A stretch of DNA of 64,000 bases, taken from positions 1-64,000 of the forward strand of contig NZ_JBLWTL010000009.1 of the NCBI RefSeq assembly GCF_048270095.1. Direction: 5' to 3'. The first letter of the stretch is position 1. The number at the start of each line of letters is the position of its first letter. This DNA is from Maricaulis sp048270095. GTDB lineage: Bacteria > Pseudomonadota > Alphaproteobacteria > Caulobacterales > Maricaulaceae. Both the position numbers and the translations under genes were made by a program. Shown in pieces: positions 26,431 to 33,843 of the stretch. The notes below the pieces were generated by a model. The model worked only from the letters and a program-made list of their open reading frames with translations. It did not search any database and was not told where the DNA came from.

Positions 26431-26853
26431 TTATGCGTCCTTCTTGCCGCGTCCCAGCCCGATATCCTTTGCAAACTGCGAGCGTTTGCGGGAATAGGCC
26501 GGCGCGACCATTGGATAATCGGAAGGCAGATTCCATTTGCGACGATAATCGTCTGGCGACATGTTGTATTGCGAGCGCAAATAACGCTTCAGCATTTTCA
26601 GTTTCTTGCCATCTTCGAGACAGACAATGTAATCGTCGCTGATGGATTTTGCCACCGACACGGCCGGCTTGGATTTCGTTTCCTGTTTCAATTCAATACC
26701 GGACACTTCTTTCATCGCGGTATGGACCGAACGGATCAGGTCGGGCACATTATCGGCCGGCATCGAATTGTGGGACAGGTAGGAAGCCACGACATCGGTG
26801 GTCATCCGCAGCAATTCTTCCTGATCGACGAGCATGATGTTTTCTTCTGACAT
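26431..26853 (-). CDS. mucR: MucR/Ros family transcriptional regulator with altered zinc site
   Basis: A 140-residue protein with the MucR core VAKSISDDYIVCLEDGKKLKMLKRYLR and SPDDYRRKWNLPSDYPMVAPAYSRKRSQFAKDIGLGR. Ros-type proteins bind zinc through Cys-x2-Cys and two His. Here only C78 is in place; D81, Y91 and Y96 occupy the other positions, so classical zinc binding is unlikely. MucR proteins are global, H-NS-like repressors in alphaproteobacteria and act on cell-cycle genes in Caulobacter. The gene is divergent from glyA. Confidence 0.9.
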   Translation of the reverse strand: MSEENIMLVDQEELLRMTTDVVASYLSHNSMPADNVPDLIRSVHTAMKEVSGIELKQETKSKPAVSVAKSISDDYIVCLEDGKKLKMLKRYLRSQYNMSPDDYRRKWNLPSDYPMVAPAYSRKRSQFAKDIGLGRGKKDA

Positions 26854-26931
26854 TCTTTGGGCCTTTCGAATTTCTTTGACATATTCGGGGGGAGCAGCAC
26901 CGGTTCAATGATTATCTCTTGATTTGTATTT

Positions 26932-26950
26932 TGAACTGTTCAGCAGTTCA
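26932..26950. promoter_or_regulatory. Palindrome upstream of mucR
   Basis: TGAACTG-TTCAG-CAGTTCA is a perfect seven-base-arm inverted repeat about 80 bases upstream of the mucR start, in an AT-richer patch between the divergent mucR and glyA genes. It could be an operator; the bound regulator is unknown. Confidence 0.5.
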
Positions 26951-27127
26951 AGCAATAATCCATAAATAGCGGTAATCAGGTTTTGTTTTGCCAGTGGATC
27001 GTAATACGCGCCAATCCAGTTGCCTGTTCTGAGTTTCGATGTGTCGCCGCGGCAACTCGACGCTTGTTTGTGGCGCGGACCGGCCTTATCACTCCGCCAA
27101 GCCTGTGTGCGTTGAAGAGGACAGATC

Positions 27128-28435
27128 ATGCCGGAAGCTAATGCGACACCCGATGCAGGGAATCGGTTTTTCACCCAGTCGGTGGTCGATTCCGATCGCG
27201 AGGTCGCCCACGCGATCCACGCGGAAATCCTTCGCCAGCAAAGCCAGATCGAACTGATCGCGTCGGAAAACATTGTTTCGCGGGCCGTTCTTGAGGCCCA
27301 GGGCTCGCCGCTGACCAATAAATACGCCGAAGGCTATCCGGGTAAACGCTATTACGGTGGCTGCGAGCATGTCGATGTGGTCGAAACCCTGGCGATCGAG
27401 CGCGCCAAGGCGCTGTTCGATGTCCAGTACGCCAATGTCCAGCCCAGTTCGGGCAGCCAGGCCAATCAGGGCGTTTTCCTGGCGCTGCTCAAGCCGGGCG
27501 ACAAGATCCTCGGACTCTCGCTGAGCGCCGGCGGCCATCTTACCCATGGCGCACGGCCGAATATGTCGGGCAAATGGTTCGAAGCCCATGCCTATGGCGT
27601 GCGCGAGGATGATGCCCGCATCGATTATGATGCGTTGCGCAAACAGGCCAATGAGCTGCAGCCCCAGATGATTATCGCCGGCGGGTCGGCTTATCCGCGC
27701 GAGATCGATTTCGTCGAATTCCGCCGCATTGCGGACGAGGTGGGTGCCTATCTGATGGTCGATATGGCGCATATTGCCGGCCTGGTCGCTGGCGGTGCCA
27801 TTCCCAGCCCGACGCCGCACGCCCATGTGTGCACGACCACCACGCACAAGACCTTGCGCGGCCCGCGCGGCGGCATGATTCTCTCGAATGATCTCGAGCT
27901 CGGCAAGAAGTTCAACTCGGCGATCTTTCCCGGCATGCAGGGTGGCCCGCTGATGCACGTCATCGCCGGAAAGGCAGTGGCCTTTGGTGAAGCCCTGCAG
28001 CCGGAATTCAAGACCTATGCGCGTAATGTGATCACCAATTGCCAGGCGATGGCCCAGGCGGTCACCGAGGGTGGATACGCCATCGTCTCGGGCGGCACGG
28101 ACAGCCATCTGGCGCTGATCGATTTGCGTCCCAAAGGTCTCAAGGGCAATCTCGCCGAACAGGCCCTCGAGCGCGCCTACATGACTTGTAACAAGAATGG
28201 CGTGCCCTTCGATCCGGAAAAGCCGACAGTGACCTCCGGTCTTCGTGTCGGTTCCCCGGCAGCAACCACGCGCGGCTTTGGCGAGACCGAATTCCGCCAG
28301 GTTGGCGAGATGATTGTACGGGTGCTCGATTCCCTGGTGGCAAGCCCTGAGGGCGATGCCGAAGTGGAGAGCCAGGTGCGTGAAGAGGTGAAAGCGCTCA
28401 CGGCCCGCTTCCCCATCTATCCCGAATTGGCCTAA
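27128..28435 (+). CDS. glyA: Serine hydroxymethyltransferase
   Basis: A 435-residue protein with LIASENIVSRAVLEAQGSPLTNKYAEGYPGKRYYGGCEHVD, the PLP lysine in TTTHKTLRGPRGG, and SGLRVGSPAATTRGF. It interconverts serine and glycine with tetrahydrofolate, making one-carbon units and the glycine used by HemA. AGAGGA precedes the ATG. It opens the long plus-strand cluster glyA-nrdR-rib-nusB-thiL. Confidence 0.97.
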   Translation: MPEANATPDAGNRFFTQSVVDSDREVAHAIHAEILRQQSQIELIASENIVSRAVLEAQGSPLTNKYAEGYPGKRYYGGCEHVDVVETLAIERAKALFDVQYANVQPSSGSQANQGVFLALLKPGDKILGLSLSAGGHLTHGARPNMSGKWFEAHAYGVREDDARIDYDALRKQANELQPQMIIAGGSAYPREIDFVEFRRIADEVGAYLMVDMAHIAGLVAGGAIPSPTPHAHVCTTTTHKTLRGPRGGMILSNDLELGKKFNSAIFPGMQGGPLMHVIAGKAVAFGEALQPEFKTYARNVITNCQAMAQAVTEGGYAIVSGGTDSHLALIDLRPKGLKGNLAEQALERAYMTCNKNGVPFDPEKPTVTSGLRVGSPAATTRGFGETEFRQVGEMIVRVLDSLVASPEGDAEVESQVREEVKALTARFPIYPELA

Positions 28436-28444
28436 GGTAGCGCC

Positions 28445-28930
28445 ATGCGTTGTCCATTTTGCGGTCATCTAGACACCCAAGTGAAGGATTCCCGTCCGGC
28501 CGAGGACGGGAATGCCATCCGCCGTCGCCGGCAATGTCCGGCGTGCTCGGCCCGTTTCACCACGTTTGAGCGTGTGCAATTGCGCGAGCTGACTGTGTTG
28601 AAAAAGTCCGGACGGCGGGTCCAGTTCGACCGCGAAAAGCTCAACCGCTCCATCCATCTGGCGATGCAGAAGCGTAATATCGAACCGGAGCGCATCGAGC
28701 AGATGATCTCCGGCATTGTCCGGCGCCTGGAATCGACCGGCGAGAGCGACGTCACCTCCGACAAGGTCGGCGAAATGGTGATGGAAGCCCTGAAAAACCT
28801 CGATGCCGTCGCCTATGTCCGCTACGCCTCGGTCTATAAGGACTTTCACAAGGTCCAGGATTTCCGTGAATTCATCACCGATGAAGACCTCGCGCCCGGG
28901 CATCCGGATTCGGAAGACGCGCCCGAATGA
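28445..28930 (+). CDS. nrdR: Transcriptional repressor NrdR
   Basis: A 161-residue protein with an N-terminal zinc ribbon (CPFC near residue 3 and CPAC near residue 31) containing DSRPAEDGNAIRRRRQC, followed by an ATP-cone domain (about 47-140; KSGRRVQFDREKLNRSI). NrdR represses ribonucleotide reductase genes according to bound dATP/ATP. Its stop overlaps the next start by ATGA. Confidence 0.96.
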   Translation: MRCPFCGHLDTQVKDSRPAEDGNAIRRRRQCPACSARFTTFERVQLRELTVLKKSGRRVQFDREKLNRSIHLAMQKRNIEPERIEQMISGIVRRLESTGESDVTSDKVGEMVMEALKNLDAVAYVRYASVYKDFHKVQDFREFITDEDLAPGHPDSEDAPE

Positions 28931-29505
28931 GCGCGAGCGATCGAGCGCGTGTCACCCTCAAACTCGCCACCTCACTCGATGGCCGCATCGCCCTCGCCAA
29001 CGGGGTGTCGCAGTGGATTACCGGGCCTGAAAGCCGTGCTGAGGTTCACCGAATGCGCGCCGCCCACGCAGCGATCCTGACCGGTATCGGGACGATCCTC
29101 GCCGACGACCCGCAATTGACCGCGCGGCCTGAGGGTGTCACCCAGCCGGTTCAGCCCGATATCCTGATCATGGACACGGCGGGCCGTACGCCCGTCACGG
29201 CAGCTGTACATGGCGAAACCTCGCGCCGGGTGCGCCTCTTCCGGGATCGCGATCTGGGCGCCGCCATGACGGGATATGCCAGCGTGATGATTGAAGCGGG
29301 CAGTGCGATTGCCGCGTCGGCCCTGCAGGCTGGTCTGGTTGACCGCATCGAATGGTTTCGCGCGCCGGTCGTGCTGGGCGGTGACGGGTTGGGGGCAATC
29401 GCAGCTCTGGGCCTTGAGCGGCTGGGCGCTGCGCCCACATTCCAACGCGTGAGCCTGGTCGAGCGCGGGCTTGATTTGCACGAAAGCTATGAGCGGATTT
29501 CCTGA
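28927..29505 (+). CDS. ribD: RibD-type pyrimidine reductase domain, stand-alone
   Basis: A 192-residue protein that aligns in my reading only with the C-terminal reductase half of RibD: VTLKLATSLDGRIALANGVSQWITGPESRAEVHRMRAAHAAILTGIGTILADDPQLT and later APVVLGGDG. The N-terminal zinc deaminase domain (HAE and PCxxxGxxPPC motifs) is missing, and nrdR ends directly at the start, so it is not a sequencing break. The reductase acts on the pyrimidine ribosyl sugar with NADPH in riboflavin synthesis. The deaminase must come from elsewhere. Confidence 0.85.
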   Translation: MSASDRARVTLKLATSLDGRIALANGVSQWITGPESRAEVHRMRAAHAAILTGIGTILADDPQLTARPEGVTQPVQPDILIMDTAGRTPVTAAVHGETSRRVRLFRDRDLGAAMTGYASVMIEAGSAIAASALQAGLVDRIEWFRAPVVLGGDGLGAIAALGLERLGAAPTFQRVSLVERGLDLHESYERIS

Positions 29506-30116
29506 TGTTTACCGGAATTGTCACGGCGCTTGGGCGCATCCGAGCGATCAGCGGCGAGGCCGTCAAACGGTTTGAGGTCGAGGGGCCTTACGCGCCTGAC
29601 GGAATCGAGCTTGGTGCATCCATCGCCCATGCTGGCGCTTGCCTGACTGTCGTCGAGAAGGGGCCTGCGGCCTCGGGTGGCTGGTATGCGGTCGAGGTCT
29701 CGCCGGAGACATTGCGCCTGACGACGCTGGGCGAATGGGCAATCGGCAGCATGGTCAATCTCGAGCGCGCACTGAAGATCGGTGATGAGCTGGGTGGTCA
29801 TCTCGTCACCGGGCATGTCGACGGTGTCGGCGAAGTCCGGGGCCGCCGCGAGGAGGGCAGCTGGATTGTCTTTACAGTGACGCCGCCAATTTCCCTCAAT
29901 CGCTTCATTGCCCGCAAGGGCTCGATCACGATCGATGGCGTCTCGCTGACGGTCAATGCGGTCACGGCCGACAGTTTTGAAGTGATGATTATCCCCCATA
30001 CGGCCAGTGCGACGACACTGGGTCAGCTGCGCACCGGGGCGCGCGTCAACCTTGAGGTTGACCTCATGGCGCGCTACGCCGCCCGTCTGAGCGAATTTCC
30101 GGAGGCTTCCGCGTGA
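29505..30116 (+). CDS. ribE: Riboflavin synthase, alpha subunit
   Basis: A 203-residue protein starting MFTGIVTALGRI, with two tandem lumazine-binding repeats; the second carries the start-like GHVDGVGEV and SLTVNAV. It dismutates two 6,7-dimethyl-8-ribityllumazine molecules to riboflavin. The ATG shares a base with the previous stop (TGATG), and the end overlaps ribBA by GTGA. Confidence 0.95.
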   Translation: MFTGIVTALGRIRAISGEAVKRFEVEGPYAPDGIELGASIAHAGACLTVVEKGPAASGGWYAVEVSPETLRLTTLGEWAIGSMVNLERALKIGDELGGHLVTGHVDGVGEVRGRREEGSWIVFTVTPPISLNRFIARKGSITIDGVSLTVNAVTADSFEVMIIPHTASATTLGQLRTGARVNLEVDLMARYAARLSEFPEASA

Positions 30117-31231
30117 GTGATATCCCCCTGTCTCCGATCGAGGATGTGATCGAGGATGCGCGCAATGGGCGCATGTTCATCCTGGTCGATGCCGAAGATC
30201 GCGAGAATGAAGGCGATCTGGTCATTCCGGCCAAGTTTGCGACACCCGATGCGATCAATTTCATGGCCAAGCATGGCCGCGGCCTGATTTGCCTCGCGAT
30301 GAGCCAGGAGCGTTGCGACACGCTCGGCCTGACGCTGATGGCGTCGGATAACCGTTCGCGTCACCAGACGGCCTTCACAATCTCAATTGAGGCTCGCGAA
30401 GGTGTCACCACGGGCATATCGGCGCATGATCGTGCGCGCACCATCCAGGTTGCCACCGATCCGGCGCTGGGCGCCGATGATATTGCGACGCCGGGCCATG
30501 TCTTCCCGCTCGTCGCCCGTGATGGCGGCGTGCTGGTTCGGGCCGGCCATACCGAAGCCTCACTCGATGTCGCACGCCTTGCCGGCGCCGGATCGGCCGG
30601 CGTGATCTGCGAAATCATGAATGAAGACGGCACGATGGCGCGACTGCCTGACCTGGTCGCCTTTGCGCAATTGCACGGTCTCAAGATCGGTACCATTGCG
30701 GATCTGATCGCCTATCGCCGCAAGCATGACCGCTTCATCGAACGCCGCCTTGAAACCGAGTTCAAAAGCGAGTGGGGCGGGCCGTTCAAACTGGTCGTGT
30801 TCCGCAACACGCTTGATGGCTCCGAGCATGTTGCCCTGGTCAAGGGCCAGCCCTCGGCCGACGCGCCGACCATGGTGCGCATGCACAAGGTCAGCTTTGT
30901 TGATGACGTGCTCAATGATGGCGGTGGCCGCGGCGGGCTCGTCGAGGCGGGGATCCGGTCGCTGTCGCGTCATGACGGGCCTGGCGTGATGGTGTTGATC
31001 CGCGAGACCAGCCACACGGCGATCGTCGAGCGGCTGGGCGCGCATCCGGCACTCCCGGAAAATGAGCGCCATGCCCGGCGGCTGCGTGAATATGGCGTGG
31101 GCGCCCAAATCCTGCTCGATCTTGGCGTGCGCGATATGATCCTGTTGACGACCAAGCCGCAAACCATAGTCGGCCTTGAAGGTTATGGGCTCAGTGTCAG
31201 CGAACAGCGCCATTTCCCGGAGACTCTGTGA
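30113..31231 (+). CDS. ribB: RibBA-like protein: DHBP synthase plus degenerate GTP cyclohydrolase II half
   Basis: A 372-residue protein from a GTG. Residues 1-205 are a complete 3,4-dihydroxy-2-butanone 4-phosphate synthase with DAEDRENEGDLV, KHGRGLICLAM and GHTEASLDVARLAG. The C-terminal half has the GTP cyclohydrolase II outline (RLREYGVGAQILLDLGV) but the zinc region, normally SECLTGD...CDCG, reads MHKVSFVDDVLNDGGGRGG without cysteines, and the QEGRGIGL stretch is absent. The second half is therefore unlikely to open GTP. Comparable RibBX-type proteins are known in alphaproteobacteria. Confidence 0.9.
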   Translation: MSDIPLSPIEDVIEDARNGRMFILVDAEDRENEGDLVIPAKFATPDAINFMAKHGRGLICLAMSQERCDTLGLTLMASDNRSRHQTAFTISIEAREGVTTGISAHDRARTIQVATDPALGADDIATPGHVFPLVARDGGVLVRAGHTEASLDVARLAGAGSAGVICEIMNEDGTMARLPDLVAFAQLHGLKIGTIADLIAYRRKHDRFIERRLETEFKSEWGGPFKLVVFRNTLDGSEHVALVKGQPSADAPTMVRMHKVSFVDDVLNDGGGRGGLVEAGIRSLSRHDGPGVMVLIRETSHTAIVERLGAHPALPENERHARRLREYGVGAQILLDLGVRDMILLTTKPQTIVGLEGYGLSVSEQRHFPETL

Positions 31232-31662
31232 TGAGCCAGCCTCGTATCCTGATCATTGCCGCCAGCTTCTATCGCGATATCGCAGATGCCCTCGTCACCG
31301 GCGCCAGCCAGGCGCTGACCAAGGCCGGCGCCAGCTTCGAGATCGTCGAAGTGCCCGGCGCGCTGGAAATTCCCGGCGCGATCACGCAGGCCGTGCTTGG
31401 CGAAGCCGGTTTTGACGGATATGTCGCGCTGGGCTGCGTTATTCGTGGTGAGACGACGCATTATGACTATGTCTGCAGCGAATCGGCGCGCGGCCTGATG
31501 GATATCTCCCTGCGCGGCGTCGCGGTGGGCAATGGTATTCTGACAGTTGAAAATCGTGACCAGGCGCTCAAGCGGGCGATCGACAAGGATAAGGGCGCAG
31601 ATGTGGCCGGGGCCTGCCTCGCACTGATCGCGCTGAGAGACCGGTTCAGGAGAGCTCCATGA
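31231..31662 (+). CDS. ribH: 6,7-dimethyl-8-ribityllumazine synthase
   Basis: A 143-residue protein with ILIIAASFYRDIADALVTGA, VPGALEIPGAI, GCVIRGETTHYDYVC and LTVENRDQA, all family marks. It joins the pyrimidine and the four-carbon unit in riboflavin synthesis. ATG at 31231 overlaps the ribBA stop (TGATG); a GTG one codon earlier is possible. Confidence 0.95.
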   Translation: MSQPRILIIAASFYRDIADALVTGASQALTKAGASFEIVEVPGALEIPGAITQAVLGEAGFDGYVALGCVIRGETTHYDYVCSESARGLMDISLRGVAVGNGILTVENRDQALKRAIDKDKGADVAGACLALIALRDRFRRAP

Positions 31663-32141
31663 GCGCGCAGAACAATGAGACCCCGTCGGACAACCGCGCA
31701 CGCTTGCGCCGGGCGGCCCGGCTTGCCGCCGTCCAGGCCCTGTACCAGATGGAAATCTCCGGGCGCGGCGCGGCCGATGTGATCGCCGAGTTTCGCGAGC
31801 ACCGCTTCGGACATGAGGGCGAGGGCGCTGATTTTGTCGAAGCCGACGAAGACTTCTTCGACGCCCTTGTTGCGGGCGTAGTCACCAAACAGGCCACCGT
31901 TGATCTGGCGATCAATGCATTGCTGGCCGATGGCTGGCGCCTTGAGCGTCTGGACGCGACCGTGCGCGCCATTCTGCGCTCGGGCGGCTATGAATTGTTC
32001 GAAAAAGCCGATGTCCCGGCGCGCGTCGTCATCGACGAGTATGTCGATGTCGCGCATGCCTTCTTCGAGGGTTCCGAGCCGAAATTCGTCAATGCCGCGC
32101 TCGACAAGTGCGCGCGCCAGGCTCGCCCCGGCGAGCTCTGA
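31659..32141 (+). CDS. nusB: Transcription antitermination factor NusB
   Basis: A 160-residue helical protein: RRAARLAAVQALYQMEISG near the start, then DGWRLERLDATVRAILRSGGYEL and ARVVIDEYVDVAHAF near the end. NusB with NusE loads on boxA to prevent termination on rRNA operons. It overlaps ribH by ATGA, the common alphaproteobacterial order, and is followed by thiL. Confidence 0.95.
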   Translation: MSAQNNETPSDNRARLRRAARLAAVQALYQMEISGRGAADVIAEFREHRFGHEGEGADFVEADEDFFDALVAGVVTKQATVDLAINALLADGWRLERLDATVRAILRSGGYELFEKADVPARVVIDEYVDVAHAFFEGSEPKFVNAALDKCARQARPGEL

Positions 32142-32144
32142 GCA

Positions 32145-33113
32145 ATGGCGGGCGGCGGCGAGTTCGGTTTCATTCGAACGCGTCTGGCCCCGCTCGCCCG
32201 CGGCCATCCGGCGGCGCTTGACCTCACCGATGACGCGGCCGTACTGACGCCTGCTCCCGGCTGCCAGATCGTGGTGGCCAGTGACATGCTGGTGGCGGGC
32301 GTGCATTTCCTTGAGACCGATCCGCCGGAGGTCGCCGCCGAACGCGCGTTGCGGAGCAATCTGTCTGATCTCGCGGCGATGGGGGCTGAACCGCTCGGAT
32401 ATCTCAGCTCGATTGCCTGGCCCGCCGGCGTGACCCAGGCCTGGCGCGACGGATTCGTCGATGGCCTGGCCAGCGCCCAGGACAGGTTCGGCCTGGCCCT
32501 GTTGGGCGGCGACACCACGTCAGGCCCTGGCCCATTCACGATCAGTCTGACCCTGCTGGGGCAAGTTCCCGGCGGTTCCGCCCTGCTGCGCCGCGGTGCG
32601 CGGGCCGGTGATGATGTCTGGGTCTCCGGCACGATTGGCGATGCCAGGCTGGGACTGGAAATATCTCGCGGCGCGTTGGCCGCAGACCCGGTGCTGCTGG
32701 AGCGCTCCCGGCGGCCAAGCCCGCGTCTGGAGCTTGGCGTCGCGCTGCGCGGTCTGGCCTCGGCCTGTCTTGATGTCTCTGACGGGTTGATCGCGGATGC
32801 GGGCCATATCGCTGCCGTGAGCGGGGTCCGGCTGGAGCTGCAGGCGGGGCAGATTCCGCTTTCGCCCCAGTCGCGCCGCTGGCTGCAGGAAGCCCCCGGC
32901 GCCAGCCTGGTGACGCTGGTGACGGGCGGTGATGATTATGAATTACTGTTCTGCGCGCGGCAGGACTGCCGGGCCTCTATCGAGCGTCTTGGCCGCGAGA
33001 CCGGCCTGGTCCTGACCCGGGTCGGATTGGTCGCGGACGGGGCGGGGGTCGCGCTGCTCGGCGAGGATGGCGAGCCCCTGGAGACAGGCGCGGGCGGATT
33101 TACGCATTTTTGA
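32145..33113 (+). CDS. thiL: Thiamine-monophosphate kinase
   Basis: A 322-residue protein with GEFGFIRTRLAPL, TDDAAVL, SDMLVAGVHFLETDPPE, NLSDLAAMGAEPLGYL, GGDTTSG and CLDVSDGLIADAGHIA. It phosphorylates thiamine monophosphate to thiamine diphosphate with ATP. The ATG lies four bases after the nusB stop. Confidence 0.95.
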   Translation: MAGGGEFGFIRTRLAPLARGHPAALDLTDDAAVLTPAPGCQIVVASDMLVAGVHFLETDPPEVAAERALRSNLSDLAAMGAEPLGYLSSIAWPAGVTQAWRDGFVDGLASAQDRFGLALLGGDTTSGPGPFTISLTLLGQVPGGSALLRRGARAGDDVWVSGTIGDARLGLEISRGALAADPVLLERSRRPSPRLELGVALRGLASACLDVSDGLIADAGHIAAVSGVRLELQAGQIPLSPQSRRWLQEAPGASLVTLVTGGDDYELLFCARQDCRASIERLGRETGLVLTRVGLVADGAGVALLGEDGEPLETGAGGFTHF

Positions 33114-33152
33114 CGCCGCTCTGGCATGATTGCCACTCAAGGTGAGGTGATC

Positions 33153-33653
33153 ATGCGTATTTTCCTGGCGATAGTCCTGTCTGCCTGTTTCGCGTCTACA
33201 GCGCTGGCGAGTGGCGGCGGTGGTGGAGGCGGATCCGACAATTCCGGGCCGGTGAACCGCTTTCTGACGCTCTTCCATCTGCCGGCGACGCCAGCCGACG
33301 AGGAAACCGCGGTCGAGGATGAGATGCTGGAAGACCCTCGCGTCTTCACGCTTCCCGCCGTTGTTGCCCCCCTCTCGCTCAATGGTCGGCTGACTGGCTA
33401 TGCCTATGTGCGCGTGCACGTGCGCGCCGGCGATGGCCAGAATGTCTGGACGATGCAGGAGCGCACCCATTTTGCCCTTGATGCGATGGTCCGCGCGGCC
33501 TCGCGAATGTCGCTGTCCAACGCTGAGGGCTCCGGTCTCAACCGTGATCTGGCGACCCAGGTCTGGACCGCCGTGTTGCGCGAATATTATGGTGCGTCGG
33601 CGATCGCCGAGATCCGGTTGAGCGGCGAAGACACCCGTATGCTGCGGCGCTAA
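33153..33653 (+). CDS. Secreted hypothetical protein after thiL
   Basis: A 166-residue protein from the ATG at 33153 (GGTGAGG upstream) with a clear signal peptide ending near ALA-SG, then a run of seven glycines. The mature part has two beta-strand-like stretches (LNGRLTGYAYVRVHV) and a helix-rich end. It has faint likeness to FliL-type periplasmic proteins but I do not claim the family. It is 39 bases after thiL and may be the last gene of the operon. Confidence 0.65.
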   Translation: MRIFLAIVLSACFASTALASGGGGGGGSDNSGPVNRFLTLFHLPATPADEETAVEDEMLEDPRVFTLPAVVAPLSLNGRLTGYAYVRVHVRAGDGQNVWTMQERTHFALDAMVRAASRMSLSNAEGSGLNRDLATQVWTAVLREYYGASAIAEIRLSGEDTRMLRR

Positions 33654-33843
33654 TACCCCTGCCGGACGGGTCCGGCCGCCCGCATTTCAATCTCTCCACA
33701 AGGCGTGTTGCGCCGCTCGAAGGCTTTGGGCATAGTCCGGCCTATCGGGGAGGTATGAAATAGGTCGACGTGATTCTCACGTTCGTGCTTTCCCCGTTTC
33801 CTTCCTCGACCAATCCGCAGAAATAAAAACGGGGCTACCTGCC

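Noticed and set aside
26854..27127. Glycine or tetrahydrofolate riboswitch before glyA
   Set aside because: No recognisable conserved core of either riboswitch in this leader.
27089..28468. Long minus-strand frame opposite glyA
   Set aside because: Shadow of a well-recognised gene.
28927..29505. ribD truncated by frameshift
   Set aside because: nrdR ends exactly at the start by ATGA overlap, and no deaminase motif is seen in any frame nearby.
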